Of a stretch of DNA of 64,000 nt, positions 1-8,196 are shown in pieces. This DNA comes from an uncultured Solobacterium sp. (GTDB lineage: Bacteria > Bacillota_I > Bacilli_A > Erysipelotrichales > Erysipelotrichaceae), in contig URYK01000004.1 of the NCBI GenBank assembly GCA_900552125.1, forward strand, positions 1-64,000. Reading direction: 5' to 3'. The translations under genes were made by a program, and so were the position numbers. The first letter of the stretch is position 1. Every line of letters starts with the position of its first letter. The notes under the pieces are model-generated. The model ran no database searches. It was not told the origin of the DNA and saw only the letters and a program-made list of their open reading frames with translations.

Positions 1-48
1 GGGCTCATAACCCGGAGGTCGTTGGTTCAAATCCTTCCCCCGCAACCA
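1..48 (+). tRNA. initiator tRNA-fMet (CAT), 3' part
   Basis: Only the 3' portion is in the window: anticodon arm, variable loop, T arm and acceptor with encoded CCA (46-48). The anticodon stem has three consecutive G-C pairs around CTCATAA, the hallmark of initiator tRNA, so this is fMet rather than elongator Met. It lies four bases before tRNA-Phe and is probably co-transcribed with it. The 5' half is cut off by the window edge. Confidence 0.93.
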
Positions 49-51
49 AAT

Positions 52-127
52 GGTCCCGTAGCTCAGTCGGTAGAGCAAAGGACTGAAAATCCTTGTGTCG
101 TTGGTTCGATTCCGACCGGGACCACCA
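52..127 (+). tRNA. tRNA-Phe (GAA)
   Basis: Complete 76-base cloverleaf. The acceptor stem GGTCCCG (52-58) pairs with CGGGACC (117-123), the discriminator is A124 and CCA is encoded at 125-127. The anticodon GAA is at 85-87, and D-arm and T-arm consensus bases are present. It is the last gene of the tRNA operon and is followed by an intrinsic terminator. The open frame running across it has no coding value. Confidence 0.97.
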
Positions 128-140
128 TTTGGAAAATAAA

Positions 141-179
141 GCCTTTAGATAAAGTTAAACTTTATTTAGAGGCTTTTTT
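141..179 (+). terminator. intrinsic terminator of the tRNA operon
   Basis: Imperfect 14-bp stem (141-154 with 159-172; GCCTTTAG and its partner TTTAGAGGC) with a short loop and a run of six T. It closes the fMet-Phe tRNA unit. Bases 180-404 then hold only AT-rich sequence and the ribosome site of the next gene. Confidence 0.85.
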
Positions 180-404
180 GTTATTTTATATATCTTTGAA
201 TATATAGTAATTACTATAACTTTGATCACCTATAAAATTTTATATTAGTAGATAAAAGTTTTTTTATAATATGTATTGATTAATATTGTCTCAATTGTTT
301 CATAAAGATAAAATAGGAATAAGAGGAACTTTTTGAATTATTTTTAAAATTATTGCAGGAAAATGACTTCTTTAATCGTGTATAAGTAAAAGGAGGAAAA
401 GTTT

Positions 405-1079
405 ATGAAAACTAATTATTTATTCTTATTGTTGTCGGTATTAATGCTGTGTACAGGATGTCATAATAATGAACCTGAAACTGTTTCGCTATCATGTGAA
501 GATACTGAGATTTCTACTACAGAAGAAACTACGATTCTATATCAAACTAGCTTAAAGGAAATGGAAATTACAGAAGATTTATTTACGATCACAGGAGGAA
601 ATATTGATATTATAGACGATGCTGTTTTGTTTAGCTCTGATAAAGAAGGAACATTTAAGGTTTATATTGATACGGATGATTTTACTAGTAATACCATTAC
701 AATCAATGTAGTTAAACCTAAGGATACTCAGAATAGTTCTGACGAAAGTTCTAACAAAAATCCTGACGTTGTAAAAGGAGATGATAATACTTATCATAAT
801 GCACCTATGAGTGTTGATAAACTAAAAGAATCTGCAGATTATTTATATGAAACTAAATCACAGGTATGGGTACAAGGAGATCTTCCTCAATCCGCAATGC
901 CTGATGATGAAGGTAATTATCATCCTGTATTATGGAATGATTCGCATACAGATTATATATACCTAATACTAAACGATGATATTTCTTTTGGAGGATGTAG
1001 AGTGTATATATATGGAACATTATTGTTTGATGGAACAAATTATTCTATCAATGTTGATAGTATAGAACAAGTAGATTAA
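405..1079 (+). CDS. uncharacterised lipoprotein of an ECF-sigma cassette
   Basis: 224-residue secreted lipoprotein. Residues 1-18 are a short lipoprotein signal ending in CTGC, with Cys19 the likely lipidated residue. Residues about 25-105 alternate hydrophobic and polar like an Ig-like beta domain. An acidic Ser/Asn-rich linker (about 105-135) follows, then a C-terminal domain (about 135-224) whose strand pattern (VWVQGD, YIYLIL, CRVYIYGTL) recalls an OB fold. The start is set by AAAGGAGG 7-14 bases upstream. The sigma-factor gene begins within 25 bases of the stop, so the three genes to 2711 are likely one operon. The function is not recognised; a target or sensor of the sigma/anti-sigma pair is inference. 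Confidence 0.7.
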   Translation: MKTNYLFLLLSVLMLCTGCHNNEPETVSLSCEDTEISTTEETTILYQTSLKEMEITEDLFTITGGNIDIIDDAVLFSSDKEGTFKVYIDTDDFTSNTITINVVKPKDTQNSSDESSNKNPDVVKGDDNTYHNAPMSVDKLKESADYLYETKSQVWVQGDLPQSAMPDDEGNYHPVLWNDSHTDYIYLILNDDISFGGCRVYIYGTLLFDGTNYSINVDSIEQVD

Positions 1080-1102
1080 ATTCTATGAAAGAAGGGGATA
1101 TT

Positions 1103-1573
1103 GTGATTTCTGAAGTAGAGATTGAACGAGTTGTAGAGCTTTATAGCGATTCTTTGTTACGCTTAGCAATGCATCATGTCGATAATTTGGCTCAAGCACA
1201 AGATATCGTTCAAGATGTATTTTTGAAATATGTCAAGCACAATAAAAGTTTTCATGATGCTGATTATGAAAGGGCATGGTTATTCCGTATCACAATCAAT
1301 CTATGTAAAGATTATCACAAACATTGGTGGCAGAAAAAGCGCAGTGATTTTCCTCAAAATGCAAGCTTATCGACAAGTAAAACGGATTCTATACTTTATG
1401 AGATTAGAAAGCTCCCAAGAAACCAAAGAAATGCAATTTATCTTAAATATTATGAAGAAATGGATACGAAAGAAATTGCCAAGATATTAAATGCTCCTGA
1501 AGGTACGGTTTCCTCATGGATATCAAGAGGAAAAAAAGTTTTACGTAAAGAGCTGATGAAAGGAGAATTCTAA
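1103..1573 (+). CDS. ECF-type RNA polymerase sigma factor
   Basis: Small sigma-70 family protein (156 residues from GTG 1103, or 162 from ATG 1085). Region 2 is seen in RLAMHHVDNLAQAQDIVQDV, followed by WLFRITINLCKD. Region 4 is a helix-turn-helix, LPRNQRNAIYLKYYEEMDTK then EIAKILNAPEGTVSSWISRG. I prefer GTG 1103 because GAAGGGG lies five bases before it and the N-terminus then matches family length; ATG 1085 has no such site but could be translationally coupled to the lipoprotein stop. It ends one base before the downstream membrane protein, a layout typical of a sigma factor with its anti-sigma factor. It redirects RNA polymerase; its target promoters cannot be read here. Confidence 0.88.
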   Translation: MISEVEIERVVELYSDSLLRLAMHHVDNLAQAQDIVQDVFLKYVKHNKSFHDADYERAWLFRITINLCKDYHKHWWQKKRSDFPQNASLSTSKTDSILYEIRKLPRNQRNAIYLKYYEEMDTKEIAKILNAPEGTVSSWISRGKKVLRKELMKGEF

Positions 1574-1574
1574 T

Positions 1575-2711
1575 ATGTATAAAAAGTATATTGAAGAAAT
1601 TGATAAGATTTATGCTACTTCAACATATAAGGAACATCTAAAACAAGTCATGATAGAAAAACAAACAAAGATTTATCATCTTCCTATATTTAAAATTGCT
1701 GTTAGTATTGTTTCCTGTTTGCTTCTAATACTATCTGTTTTTTCGATTTATTATTTCAATTCAGATCATAATGTTTCTTTTTTATCCAAACATGAGTTTT
1801 CACCACTGTTAATTCCCAATAATCTATCTCCAGGATATGGCGGATTGGGATTGGTCGGTCATTTAGGGAATGATACGAGTTTATTTCCGCATAATAATCC
1901 TTATACCATAGATGAACATGATAGGTTACCGGTTTATGAAGATCGAAATTATAATGAAAGTATATATATGTCTGATTATTCGGATGAAGAGATTATTGCG
2001 CTTTTAGAAAAGGCAGCAGATGTATTTAATACTAATGACTATACGATAGAACATCTGCAAGAGGATATATATTCTTCTGTTGTGAATTCTGATATTTATT
2101 TAAATGCTGATTATGCTGAAATTGATCTTCTTTCAAAATATAAGTTTCGTTTATGTTTAAAGGAACCACATCATATTGGTATAAAAACACAGAAAGAAGT
2201 GGAACAAAATATTTTAGTTTTCTTAGAAGAATATAATCTTATTGATATTGAAGATCCTTTGATTGATGTTTATATCACAAATCATGTTGATGACAGTAAT
2301 CCATGGCGTGTAAGAATCAGTAGAAAAACAGGAAATGAAATACAGGATCTTATAGAAAACCAATTACATTATTATGAACTTTATATAGATAGTTCAGGGA
2401 CAGTAACTGAAATTGTTTATTTTGATATGGATGCTTTGAATAAAGTAGATAATTATCCAATTAAATCTATAGATACTGCTTTAAAACAATTGGAAGATGG
2501 TAGCTTTATTTATCCATTTAACAGAAAGGAAATTATAGATTCATCAGATGTAGCTTATACAGAAATCGTATATGATTGTTTTGATACTAGAAAATATTAT
2601 ATGCCATATTATAAATTCTATGTAAAAAAACAATTTGATGACGGGTCCTCATATTATTACGCATATTATGTATGTGCTATACAAGAAAAATATATAGAAT
2701 TTGAAAAGTAA
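1575..2711 (+). CDS. membrane-anchored protein, probable anti-sigma factor
   Basis: 378 residues: a cytoplasmic N-terminus (about 1-37), one transmembrane helix (about 38-61, LLLILSVFSIYYF), then a long acidic, Tyr-rich extracellular part. It starts one base after the ECF sigma stop with AAAGGAG just upstream. A short cytoplasmic tail, one helix and an external sensor domain fit an anti-sigma factor that holds the sigma factor at the membrane. I see no HxxxCxxC zinc-anti-sigma motif, so the assignment rests on architecture and position only. The extracellular domain is not recognised. Confidence 0.62.
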   Translation: MYKKYIEEIDKIYATSTYKEHLKQVMIEKQTKIYHLPIFKIAVSIVSCLLLILSVFSIYYFNSDHNVSFLSKHEFSPLLIPNNLSPGYGGLGLVGHLGNDTSLFPHNNPYTIDEHDRLPVYEDRNYNESIYMSDYSDEEIIALLEKAADVFNTNDYTIEHLQEDIYSSVVNSDIYLNADYAEIDLLSKYKFRLCLKEPHHIGIKTQKEVEQNILVFLEEYNLIDIEDPLIDVYITNHVDDSNPWRVRISRKTGNEIQDLIENQLHYYELYIDSSGTVTEIVYFDMDALNKVDNYPIKSIDTALKQLEDGSFIYPFNRKEIIDSSDVAYTEIVYDCFDTRKYYMPYYKFYVKKQFDDGSSYYYAYYVCAIQEKYIEFEK

Positions 2712-2732
2712 GTTTAACTATAGATTGGGCTA

Positions 2733-2775
2733 AAAGATATCATTACGCATAATTGCTGATGATATCTTTATTTCT
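2733..2775 (+). terminator. weak intrinsic terminator after the sigma operon
   Basis: An 11-bp AT-rich inverted repeat (2733-2743 with 2759-2769; AAAGATATCAT and its complement) with a 15-base loop, then a T-rich tail. The remaining bases up to the DUF349 gene (2776-3051) are AT-rich, with no gene or repeat that I can support. Confidence 0.5.
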
Positions 2776-3051
2776 ATTAGAATTCATGTTACTGTTTGTT
2801 CTATGAGTTCTGTTTACATAAAGGGCAAATTAATTCATAATTACAATTTTACATTTAACTGCTTTTAATGGAAATATAATTTTGTCAGTCAATTAAATGG
2901 TTTACTTTTTCTAGTTTATATGTTTGTAATTATAAAGAATAATGAAATAAATCTGTAAAAGCTAATGACTTTTTTTGATTTATGAGCTAAAATTTATATA
3001 TGTATGAAATCTGATAGATATATTGTCAGAAACATGGGAGGAACTGCAATT

Positions 3052-4203
3052 ATGTATAATGATTATGAAGAATTTGAAATGAATGACTTTGATGATGATA
3101 TTCGTCAAAGAGAAGAATTGATTGAGGAAATAAAGAAAATAGATACTTCAGAAGATTGGAATAGTATCTATCCACAGATTAATGCACTAAGAAAAAGATG
3201 GAGAAGAATTCCAAATATGGAATCTGCATATGAAGAAAAATTAGTAGAAGAATTCGAAAGTTATTTAGATGCATTCTATGCAAAAAGAAAAGAAGGATAT
3301 CGAAATAACCAGACGTTAAAAGAAGAACTGATTCAACGTGCAGAACAGTTAAAGGAATCAACACAGTTTAATGATGCGACAAATGAAATGAATGAGTTAA
3401 TGGAACAATGGAAAGCAATTGGTACTGCCGGAAAAGATACTGATGATGCTTTATGGGAAAAATTCAATGCTGCTCGTCAAACTTTCTTTGATCGTAAACA
3501 TCAGTATTGGGAAGATTTACATGAAAAATTCCACAATGCGAAGGAAATTAAAGAAAATCTAATTGAACAGGCAGCAGCTCTTGCGGATTCTTATGATTGG
3601 CAGAAAACAGGTGAAGCATTCCATAGTCTGATGGATCAGTGGAAGGCAGCTGGAAGTGCTGGTAGAGAACATGAAGATCGTTTATGGGAAGAGTTCAATG
3701 AACATCGTCAGAAATTCTATTCTAACAGAAATGCATTTTATGAAAAACTACATGAAGAACAGTATAAGAAATACGAAGAAAAACAGAAACTTGTTGAACA
3801 GGCTAAGGAAGTAGCTGAGAAAGCTGAATATACAAAAGAAAATACAAACTTTATGAAAAACCTTAGCAATGAATGGAAAGCAATCGGTTCATGCGGTAAG
3901 AAAAGAGAAGATGAAATCTGGAAAGAATTCCGTTCTATTATGGATGAATATTTTGAAGGACTACGAAACTGGAATGAACAGCGCCATGCACAGTGGCGTC
4001 AGAGAATGACAGATGCAAGAAATCGTAAACAGCAGCTTCTTCTTGATCAGCAGCGTTATATCAAACGTATGCAGGATGAAATCGTTGGTTTAATTGGTGA
4101 ACGTGCTATTGAGGAAATGGAAGATCGTATTGAAGAAAAGAAAGAATTTATTAAACAATTAGAAGAAGAAATTGCGGATATTGATAAAACTTTAGCAGAA
4201 TAG
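3052..4203 (+). CDS. DUF349-repeat protein
   Basis: 383-residue, strongly charged, all-helical cytoplasmic protein. It contains repeats of about 75 residues of the DUF349 type; the W-K-A-I/A-G-[ST]-[AC]-G-K/R core recurs at least three times (MEQWKAIGTAGKDTDDALW, MDQWKAAGSAGREHEDRLW, NEWKAIGSCGKKREDEIW). A coiled-coil tail (about 320-383) is rich in Glu, Lys and Gln. ATG 3052 is preferred over earlier frames because GGGAGGA lies nine bases before it. It stands alone between two terminators. The family's role is poorly defined, so no function is claimed. Confidence 0.85.
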   Translation: MYNDYEEFEMNDFDDDIRQREELIEEIKKIDTSEDWNSIYPQINALRKRWRRIPNMESAYEEKLVEEFESYLDAFYAKRKEGYRNNQTLKEELIQRAEQLKESTQFNDATNEMNELMEQWKAIGTAGKDTDDALWEKFNAARQTFFDRKHQYWEDLHEKFHNAKEIKENLIEQAAALADSYDWQKTGEAFHSLMDQWKAAGSAGREHEDRLWEEFNEHRQKFYSNRNAFYEKLHEEQYKKYEEKQKLVEQAKEVAEKAEYTKENTNFMKNLSNEWKAIGSCGKKREDEIWKEFRSIMDEYFEGLRNWNEQRHAQWRQRMTDARNRKQQLLLDQQRYIKRMQDEIVGLIGERAIEEMEDRIEEKKEFIKQLEEEIADIDKTLAE

Positions 4204-4210
4204 TAAATAT

Positions 4211-4248
4211 AGTGTCAGATCAAACTAGATCCGGACACTTTTTTATTA
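4211..4248 (+). terminator. intrinsic terminator
   Basis: AGTGTC-A-GATC pairs with GATCC-GGACACT around an AAACTA loop, followed by TTTTTTATT. It separates the DUF349 gene from the NAD operon promoter. Confidence 0.85.
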
Positions 4249-4265
4249 TAGTTAAGTATGTAAAT

Positions 4266-4303
4266 ATATGTGTCTTGTCATATGTAAAAATATATGCTAT
4301 ACT
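4266..4303 (+). promoter_or_regulatory. nad operon promoter with overlapping palindrome
   Basis: TTGTCA (4275-4280) and TATACT (4298-4303) are 17 bases apart, a strong sigma-A promoter. An inverted repeat ATATG...CATAT (4266-4270 and 4279-4283) covers the -35 box. Since the operon ends with the NAD repressor gene niaR, this is the obvious place for a NiaR operator. That function is inference; I have not matched it to a published motif. Confidence 0.65.
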
Positions 4304-4327
4304 AATGCGGAAAATAAAAAGGGAGTT

Positions 4328-4369
4328 GAGGAGTAATTCGTCTGAGATAGACGAATCGAGTAGTATATG
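4328..4369 (+). promoter_or_regulatory. hairpin between Shine-Dalgarno site and nadA start
   Basis: A good Shine-Dalgarno sequence, GAGGAG (4328-4333), lies 33 bases before the first nadA ATG, too far for normal initiation. The gap holds a perfect 8-bp hairpin: ATTCGTCT 4336-4343, loop GAGAT, AGACGAAT 4349-4356. Folding shortens the gap to about 12 bases, so the hairpin may control nadA translation. Near the ATG only the weak CGAG (4357-4360) remains. Confidence 0.5.
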
Positions 4370-5272
4370 ATGAAACAGGAAATGATCAAACAATTAAAAA
4401 AAGAAAAAGATGCAGTTATTTTAGCTCATTATTATGTATCTGATGAGGTACAGGAAATTGCAGATTATGTGGGAGATTCTTTTTATTTAAGTAAAATCGC
4501 AACAGAATTAAACAATAAAACAATTGTATTCTGTGGTGTTTCATTTATGGGAGAAAGTGGAAAATTGTTGAATCCAGAGAAAATAGTATTAATGCCTGAT
4601 ATGAGTGCTGATTGTCCAATGGCCCATATGGTCACAAAGAATGAAATTGACTCTATTAGAAAACAATATGATGATCTGGCGGTTGTTTGTTATATTAATT
4701 CAACAGCAGAAATTAAGTCTTGGGCTGATGTGTGCGTAACTTCTGCTAATGCGGTACAGATTGTAAGAAAGCTGCCTAATAAAAACATTTTATTTATACC
4801 AGATCGCAATTTAGGAAGATATGTAAAAGAACAAGTACCTGAAAAAAATGTCATGCTAGTGAAAGGCTATTGTCCAATTCATGAAGAAATCAGAGTAGAG
4901 GAAATACAAGATTTAAAAGATTTACATCCTCAGGCAAAGATTTTAGTACACCCTGAATGTAATGAAGAAGTTAGTGAATTAGCTGATTATATTGGTTCTA
5001 CTACTGGAATCTTAAAATATGCTAAGGCAAGTGATGAAAAAGAATTCATCATTGCGACAGAAATAGGGGTAGAATATGAACTAAGAAAACAAAACCCTGA
5101 TAAGAAATTTTATTTTCCTAAAACTAAGCCAATATGCAAAGATATGAAGAAGATTACATTGGATAAGATAATACATGTTCTCTCTACTGAAGAAAATCAG
5201 ATAGATGTTGAAAACAGTTGTGTGGAGCCATCTAAGATTACGCTAGAACGTATGTTATCATATGCTAAGTAG
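4367..5272 (+). CDS. nadA: quinolinate synthase NadA
   Basis: Condenses iminoaspartate with dihydroxyacetone phosphate to quinolinate, the second step of de novo NAD synthesis. The 301 residues match the family. Family features seen are the opening LAHYYVSDEVQEIADYVGDS, CGVSFMGESGKLLNPEK, the MPDMSADCPMA segment, CYINSTAEIKSWADVCVTSA, HPECNEEV and KPICKDMKK; these supply the cysteines that hold the [4Fe-4S] cluster. ATG 4367 or 4370 may be the start, because the only good Shine-Dalgarno site lies beyond a hairpin. It is the first gene of nadABC-niaR, with nadB eight bases downstream. Confidence 0.96.
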   Translation: MMKQEMIKQLKKEKDAVILAHYYVSDEVQEIADYVGDSFYLSKIATELNNKTIVFCGVSFMGESGKLLNPEKIVLMPDMSADCPMAHMVTKNEIDSIRKQYDDLAVVCYINSTAEIKSWADVCVTSANAVQIVRKLPNKNILFIPDRNLGRYVKEQVPEKNVMLVKGYCPIHEEIRVEEIQDLKDLHPQAKILVHPECNEEVSELADYIGSTTGILKYAKASDEKEFIIATEIGVEYELRKQNPDKKFYFPKTKPICKDMKKITLDKIIHVLSTEENQIDVENSCVEPSKITLERMLSYAK

Positions 5273-5280
5273 GTGTTATT

Positions 5281-6498
5281 ATGGATATGAATATGAGTTA
5301 TGATACTGTCATTGTTGGCTGTGGAGCAGCAGGTTTATTCTCTGCTTTGCATCTACCATCTTCTCATTCTATTCTAATGATCTGTAAAGAAGGGATAGAA
5401 ATATGTGACTCCATGTTGGCGCAAGGCGGAATTTGTGTTTTAAGAGATGAGGAAGATTATCCTTCCTATTATGAAGATACTATGCGTGCAGGACATTATG
5501 AAAATAATCCTGAAAGTGTGTCTCTTATGATACGAAAAAGTCCAACGATCATTAAAGAATTGATAAAGTATGGAGTACAATTTGAAAAAAATCAGCATGG
5601 AGAGCTAATTTATACTAAAGAAGGCGGTCATTCAAAGCCAAGAATCTGTTTTCATCAAGATACAACGGGAAAAGAGATTACGACAGTTTTACGAAATAGA
5701 GTAAAAGAATGTAAGAATATTACAATTTTAGAAAACACAACGATGACAGACTTTCTTGTGGAACAGGGAGTATGCAAAGGAATCGTGGCGAGTAAAGAAA
5801 ACGATACACTTTTCATTCATGCTAAAGATGTTATTCTTGCGACTGGAGGAATAGGAGGACTGTATAAGCATTCTACCAATTATGCAAGCTTAACAGGAGA
5901 TGCAATAAGGATTAGTAAAAAATATGATGTGCGCTTAGATCATTTAGATTATGTACAAATTCATCCTACAACTCTATATAGCAAACAAAAAGTACGAAGT
6001 TTTTTAATCTCTGAATCAGCTAGAGGAGAAGGGGCAATATTGTTAAATGGAAAAAATGAACGATTTGTGAATGAATTATTACCTCGTGATGTTGTCTCTA
6101 AAGCAATTTTTGATGAAATGGAAAAAGAAAATAGTGAACATGTGTGGCTGTCATTTGAAAATATAGATAAAAATCATATCCTTCAGCATTTTCCTACTAT
6201 ATATGAAACATGCCTTAAAGAGGGTTATGATATTACTAAAGAGAAGATTCCTGTGGTACCTGCTCAGCATTATTTTATGGGAGGAATTCATGTTGATAAA
6301 CATTCACGAACAACGATGCCTCATCTATATGCAGTAGGTGAAACAAGCTGTAATGGTGTACATGGCAAGAATCGTCTAGCTAGTAATAGCTTACTAGAAA
6401 GTTTAGTTTTCGCAAAACAGGCAGCTGAACATATAACAATCTCTACGAAAGGAAGAAAAGCTTATGAATCCAATTACGATGAAGCTAGCTGCGGATAA
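5281..6498 (+). CDS. nadB: L-aspartate oxidase NadB (short form)
   Basis: FAD-dependent oxidation of L-aspartate to iminoaspartate, the substrate of NadA. An N-terminal dinucleotide-binding GCGAAGLFSA is followed by the AQGGI loop, ATGGIGGLYKHSTN, the HPTTLY and SESARGEGA segments, QHYFMGGI and GKNRLASNSLLE. At 405 residues it is about 125 shorter than the usual 530-540; it ends soon after LLESLVFAKQAAEH, so the C-terminal helical domain is absent. The stop lies inside nadC with a 35-base overlap, so the short form is not an obvious frameshift. ATG 5281 has AGGTG five bases upstream. Confidence 0.93.
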   Translation: MDMNMSYDTVIVGCGAAGLFSALHLPSSHSILMICKEGIEICDSMLAQGGICVLRDEEDYPSYYEDTMRAGHYENNPESVSLMIRKSPTIIKELIKYGVQFEKNQHGELIYTKEGGHSKPRICFHQDTTGKEITTVLRNRVKECKNITILENTTMTDFLVEQGVCKGIVASKENDTLFIHAKDVILATGGIGGLYKHSTNYASLTGDAIRISKKYDVRLDHLDYVQIHPTTLYSKQKVRSFLISESARGEGAILLNGKNERFVNELLPRDVVSKAIFDEMEKENSEHVWLSFENIDKNHILQHFPTIYETCLKEGYDITKEKIPVVPAQHYFMGGIHVDKHSRTTMPHLYAVGETSCNGVHGKNRLASNSLLESLVFAKQAAEHITISTKGRKAYESNYDEASCG

Positions 6499-7318
6499 GT
6501 ACATACTGCTAGCATTAGAAGAAGATATACATGGTGAAGATGTAACAACAAATTCAATATTGAATGAATATAAAAAAGCAAGTGTTGATCTAATCTGTAA
6601 AGAAGATGGCATTATTGCCGGATTAACTGTTTTTGAACGAGTATTTACATTATTAGATGAAAATACAAAGGTTGAATACTATGTGAAAGATGGAGATACT
6701 ATCACTACAGGACAAAAAATTGCCTCTGTGATTGGTGATGCGAGAGTATTGTTGTCAGGAGAGCGAACTGCACTTAACTATTTACAGAGAATGAGTGGTA
6801 TTGCCACTTATACGAATAGTATTGTAAAATTATTAAAGAATTCAAAAACAAAACTAGTTGATACACGTAAAACAACACCTTGTTTAAGAATATTTGAAAA
6901 ATATGCAGTAACTGTAGGAGGAGCAGGAAATCATCGATATAATCTGTCTGATGGAGTATTATTAAAGGACAATCATATCGATGCTGCTGGAGGAATTAGA
7001 CAAGCAGTAGAGATGGCAAGAAAACATGCCCCTTTTGTACGAAAAATAGAAGTAGAAACAGAGAATCTAGACATGGTAAAAGAAGCAGTTGAAGCAGGAG
7101 CGGATATCATTATGTTAGATAATATGTCACCTGAACAAATGAAAGAAGCTGTTGCCTTAATCGATGGTCGTGCAGAAACAGAATGTTCAGGAAATATCAC
7201 AAAAGATAATATTAACACCATTCTTGAAATTGGAGTTGACTATGTATCTAGTGGCGCATTAACACATTCTGCACCTATACTTGACCTTAGCTTAAAACAT
7301 TTAAAGATAATTGAATAA
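6464..7318 (+). CDS. nadC: nicotinate-nucleotide pyrophosphorylase NadC
   Basis: Quinolinate phosphoribosyltransferase: quinolinate plus PRPP to nicotinate mononucleotide, the last dedicated step of the pathway. The 284 residues are the family's length. Visible motifs are ALEEDIHGEDVTTNSI, GERTALNYLQRMSGIAT, DTRKTTPCLR, GGAGNHRYNLSDGVLLKDNH and the C-terminal VDYVSSGALTHSAP. The start at 6464 uses AGGAAG inside the nadB end, giving a 35-base overlap and probable translational coupling. niaR follows after 15 bases. Confidence 0.97.
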   Translation: MNPITMKLAADKYILLALEEDIHGEDVTTNSILNEYKKASVDLICKEDGIIAGLTVFERVFTLLDENTKVEYYVKDGDTITTGQKIASVIGDARVLLSGERTALNYLQRMSGIATYTNSIVKLLKNSKTKLVDTRKTTPCLRIFEKYAVTVGGAGNHRYNLSDGVLLKDNHIDAAGGIRQAVEMARKHAPFVRKIEVETENLDMVKEAVEAGADIIMLDNMSPEQMKEAVALIDGRAETECSGNITKDNINTILEIGVDYVSSGALTHSAPILDLSLKHLKIIE

Positions 7319-7333
7319 AAATGGAGGAAATAT

Positions 7334-7885
7334 ATGGAGACTATGCAGAAAGAAGAGCGTTTAGAATATATCTTGCAGCTGATTAAAGAAAGTAAGAAAC
7401 CTTTATCAGGGACAGCTCTAGGAAAAAAGACAGGAGTTAGTCGACAAGTCGTTGTTCAGGATATTGCTTTACTAAGAATGCAAGGCTATCCGATTATTTC
7501 TACGGCTCGTGGTTATCTAATACAAGAAACAAATAAAGCGGTTCGTTTGTTTAAAGTCTGTCATGATACTAATCAGATTCAAGAAGAATTAGAACTTATC
7601 GTAGACTTAGGTGGAACAGTAGAGGATGTTATTGTAAATCATAAAGCTTATGGGAAAATGACAGCACCTATGTCTATAAAGAATAGAAGAGATATAGCTA
7701 TATTGCTAGATAAATTAAAAACAGGGAAATCAACTCCCCTGTCTCAGGTTACATCTGGCTATCATTTTCATCATATATCCGCAGACTCAAAAGAAATCCT
7801 GGATGAAATTGAAGAAGCATTACGGAATAAACATTTATTAGCTCCTTTTCTTCCATATGAATTAAATGAAGTAGATTCTATTTAA
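7334..7885 (+). CDS. niaR: NiaR-type NAD biosynthesis repressor (HTH-3H)
   Basis: 183 residues: an N-terminal winged helix (about 8-60; SGTALGKKTGVSRQVVVQDI) and a C-terminal 3H domain (about 75-180) with the characteristic histidines in VNHKAYGKM and GYHFHHIS. In this family the 3H domain senses nicotinic acid with a bound metal, and the protein represses NAD synthesis and salvage genes. Its place as the last gene of nadABC, before the terminator, implies autoregulation. AGGA precedes the start. Confidence 0.93.
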   Translation: METMQKEERLEYILQLIKESKKPLSGTALGKKTGVSRQVVVQDIALLRMQGYPIISTARGYLIQETNKAVRLFKVCHDTNQIQEELELIVDLGGTVEDVIVNHKAYGKMTAPMSIKNRRDIAILLDKLKTGKSTPLSQVTSGYHFHHISADSKEILDEIEEALRNKHLLAPFLPYELNEVDSI

Positions 7886-7892
7886 TATTAAT

Positions 7893-7917
7893 GAACGCCT
7901 ATAAGGTGTTCTTTTTA
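7893..7917 (+). terminator. intrinsic terminator of nadABC-niaR
   Basis: Eight-base-pair stem GAACGCCT/AGGTGTTC with an ATA loop (7901-7903), then TTTTT. Confidence 0.85.
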
Positions 7918-7957
7918 CATTCTTTCTTTAATAAAGTCATTATTTTAGTTTTTCTGG

Positions 7958-8041
7958 TTATTCTACATAAGAGCGAATAATAGTACCACATTGTTTACAG
8001 ATTACATGTGTTATCGTCTGCATTTTCGGATATACAGGCAT
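7958..8041 (-). CDS. possible 27-residue CxxC micro-protein or gene remnant
   Basis: On the minus strand an ATG at 8041 opens a 27-codon frame ending at TTA 7958. It contains VICKQCGTIIRSYVE, a zinc-ribbon-like CxxC knuckle. The frame stays open further upstream (to about 8090), and no Shine-Dalgarno site lies before the ATG. It could be the 3' end of a decayed zinc-ribbon gene, a real micro-protein or chance. The 280 bases between the niaR terminator and priA otherwise hold only AT-rich sequence. Confidence 0.15.
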   Translation of the reverse strand: MPVYPKMQTITHVICKQCGTIIRSYVE

Positions 8042-8196
8042 CTTAAATTTAATAGGTTTAACGCTAGTATGATTAAGAAAACAATTAAACTTTTATAGAT
8101 AATATGTTTTGTATATGATATACTACTTTTCCATAACAAAAGTAATGAATTAACTTCAAAATATGATAAAATATGACTATTGTTAGGAGGTGCCTT

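Noticed and set aside
22-207. 61-codon open frame at the window start
   Set aside because: It reads straight through tRNA-Phe and the terminator; it has no ribosome site.
3004-3051. Earlier start of the DUF349 gene at 3004
   Set aside because: The ribosome site GGGAGGA lies downstream of it, and the extra 16 residues do not belong to the family.
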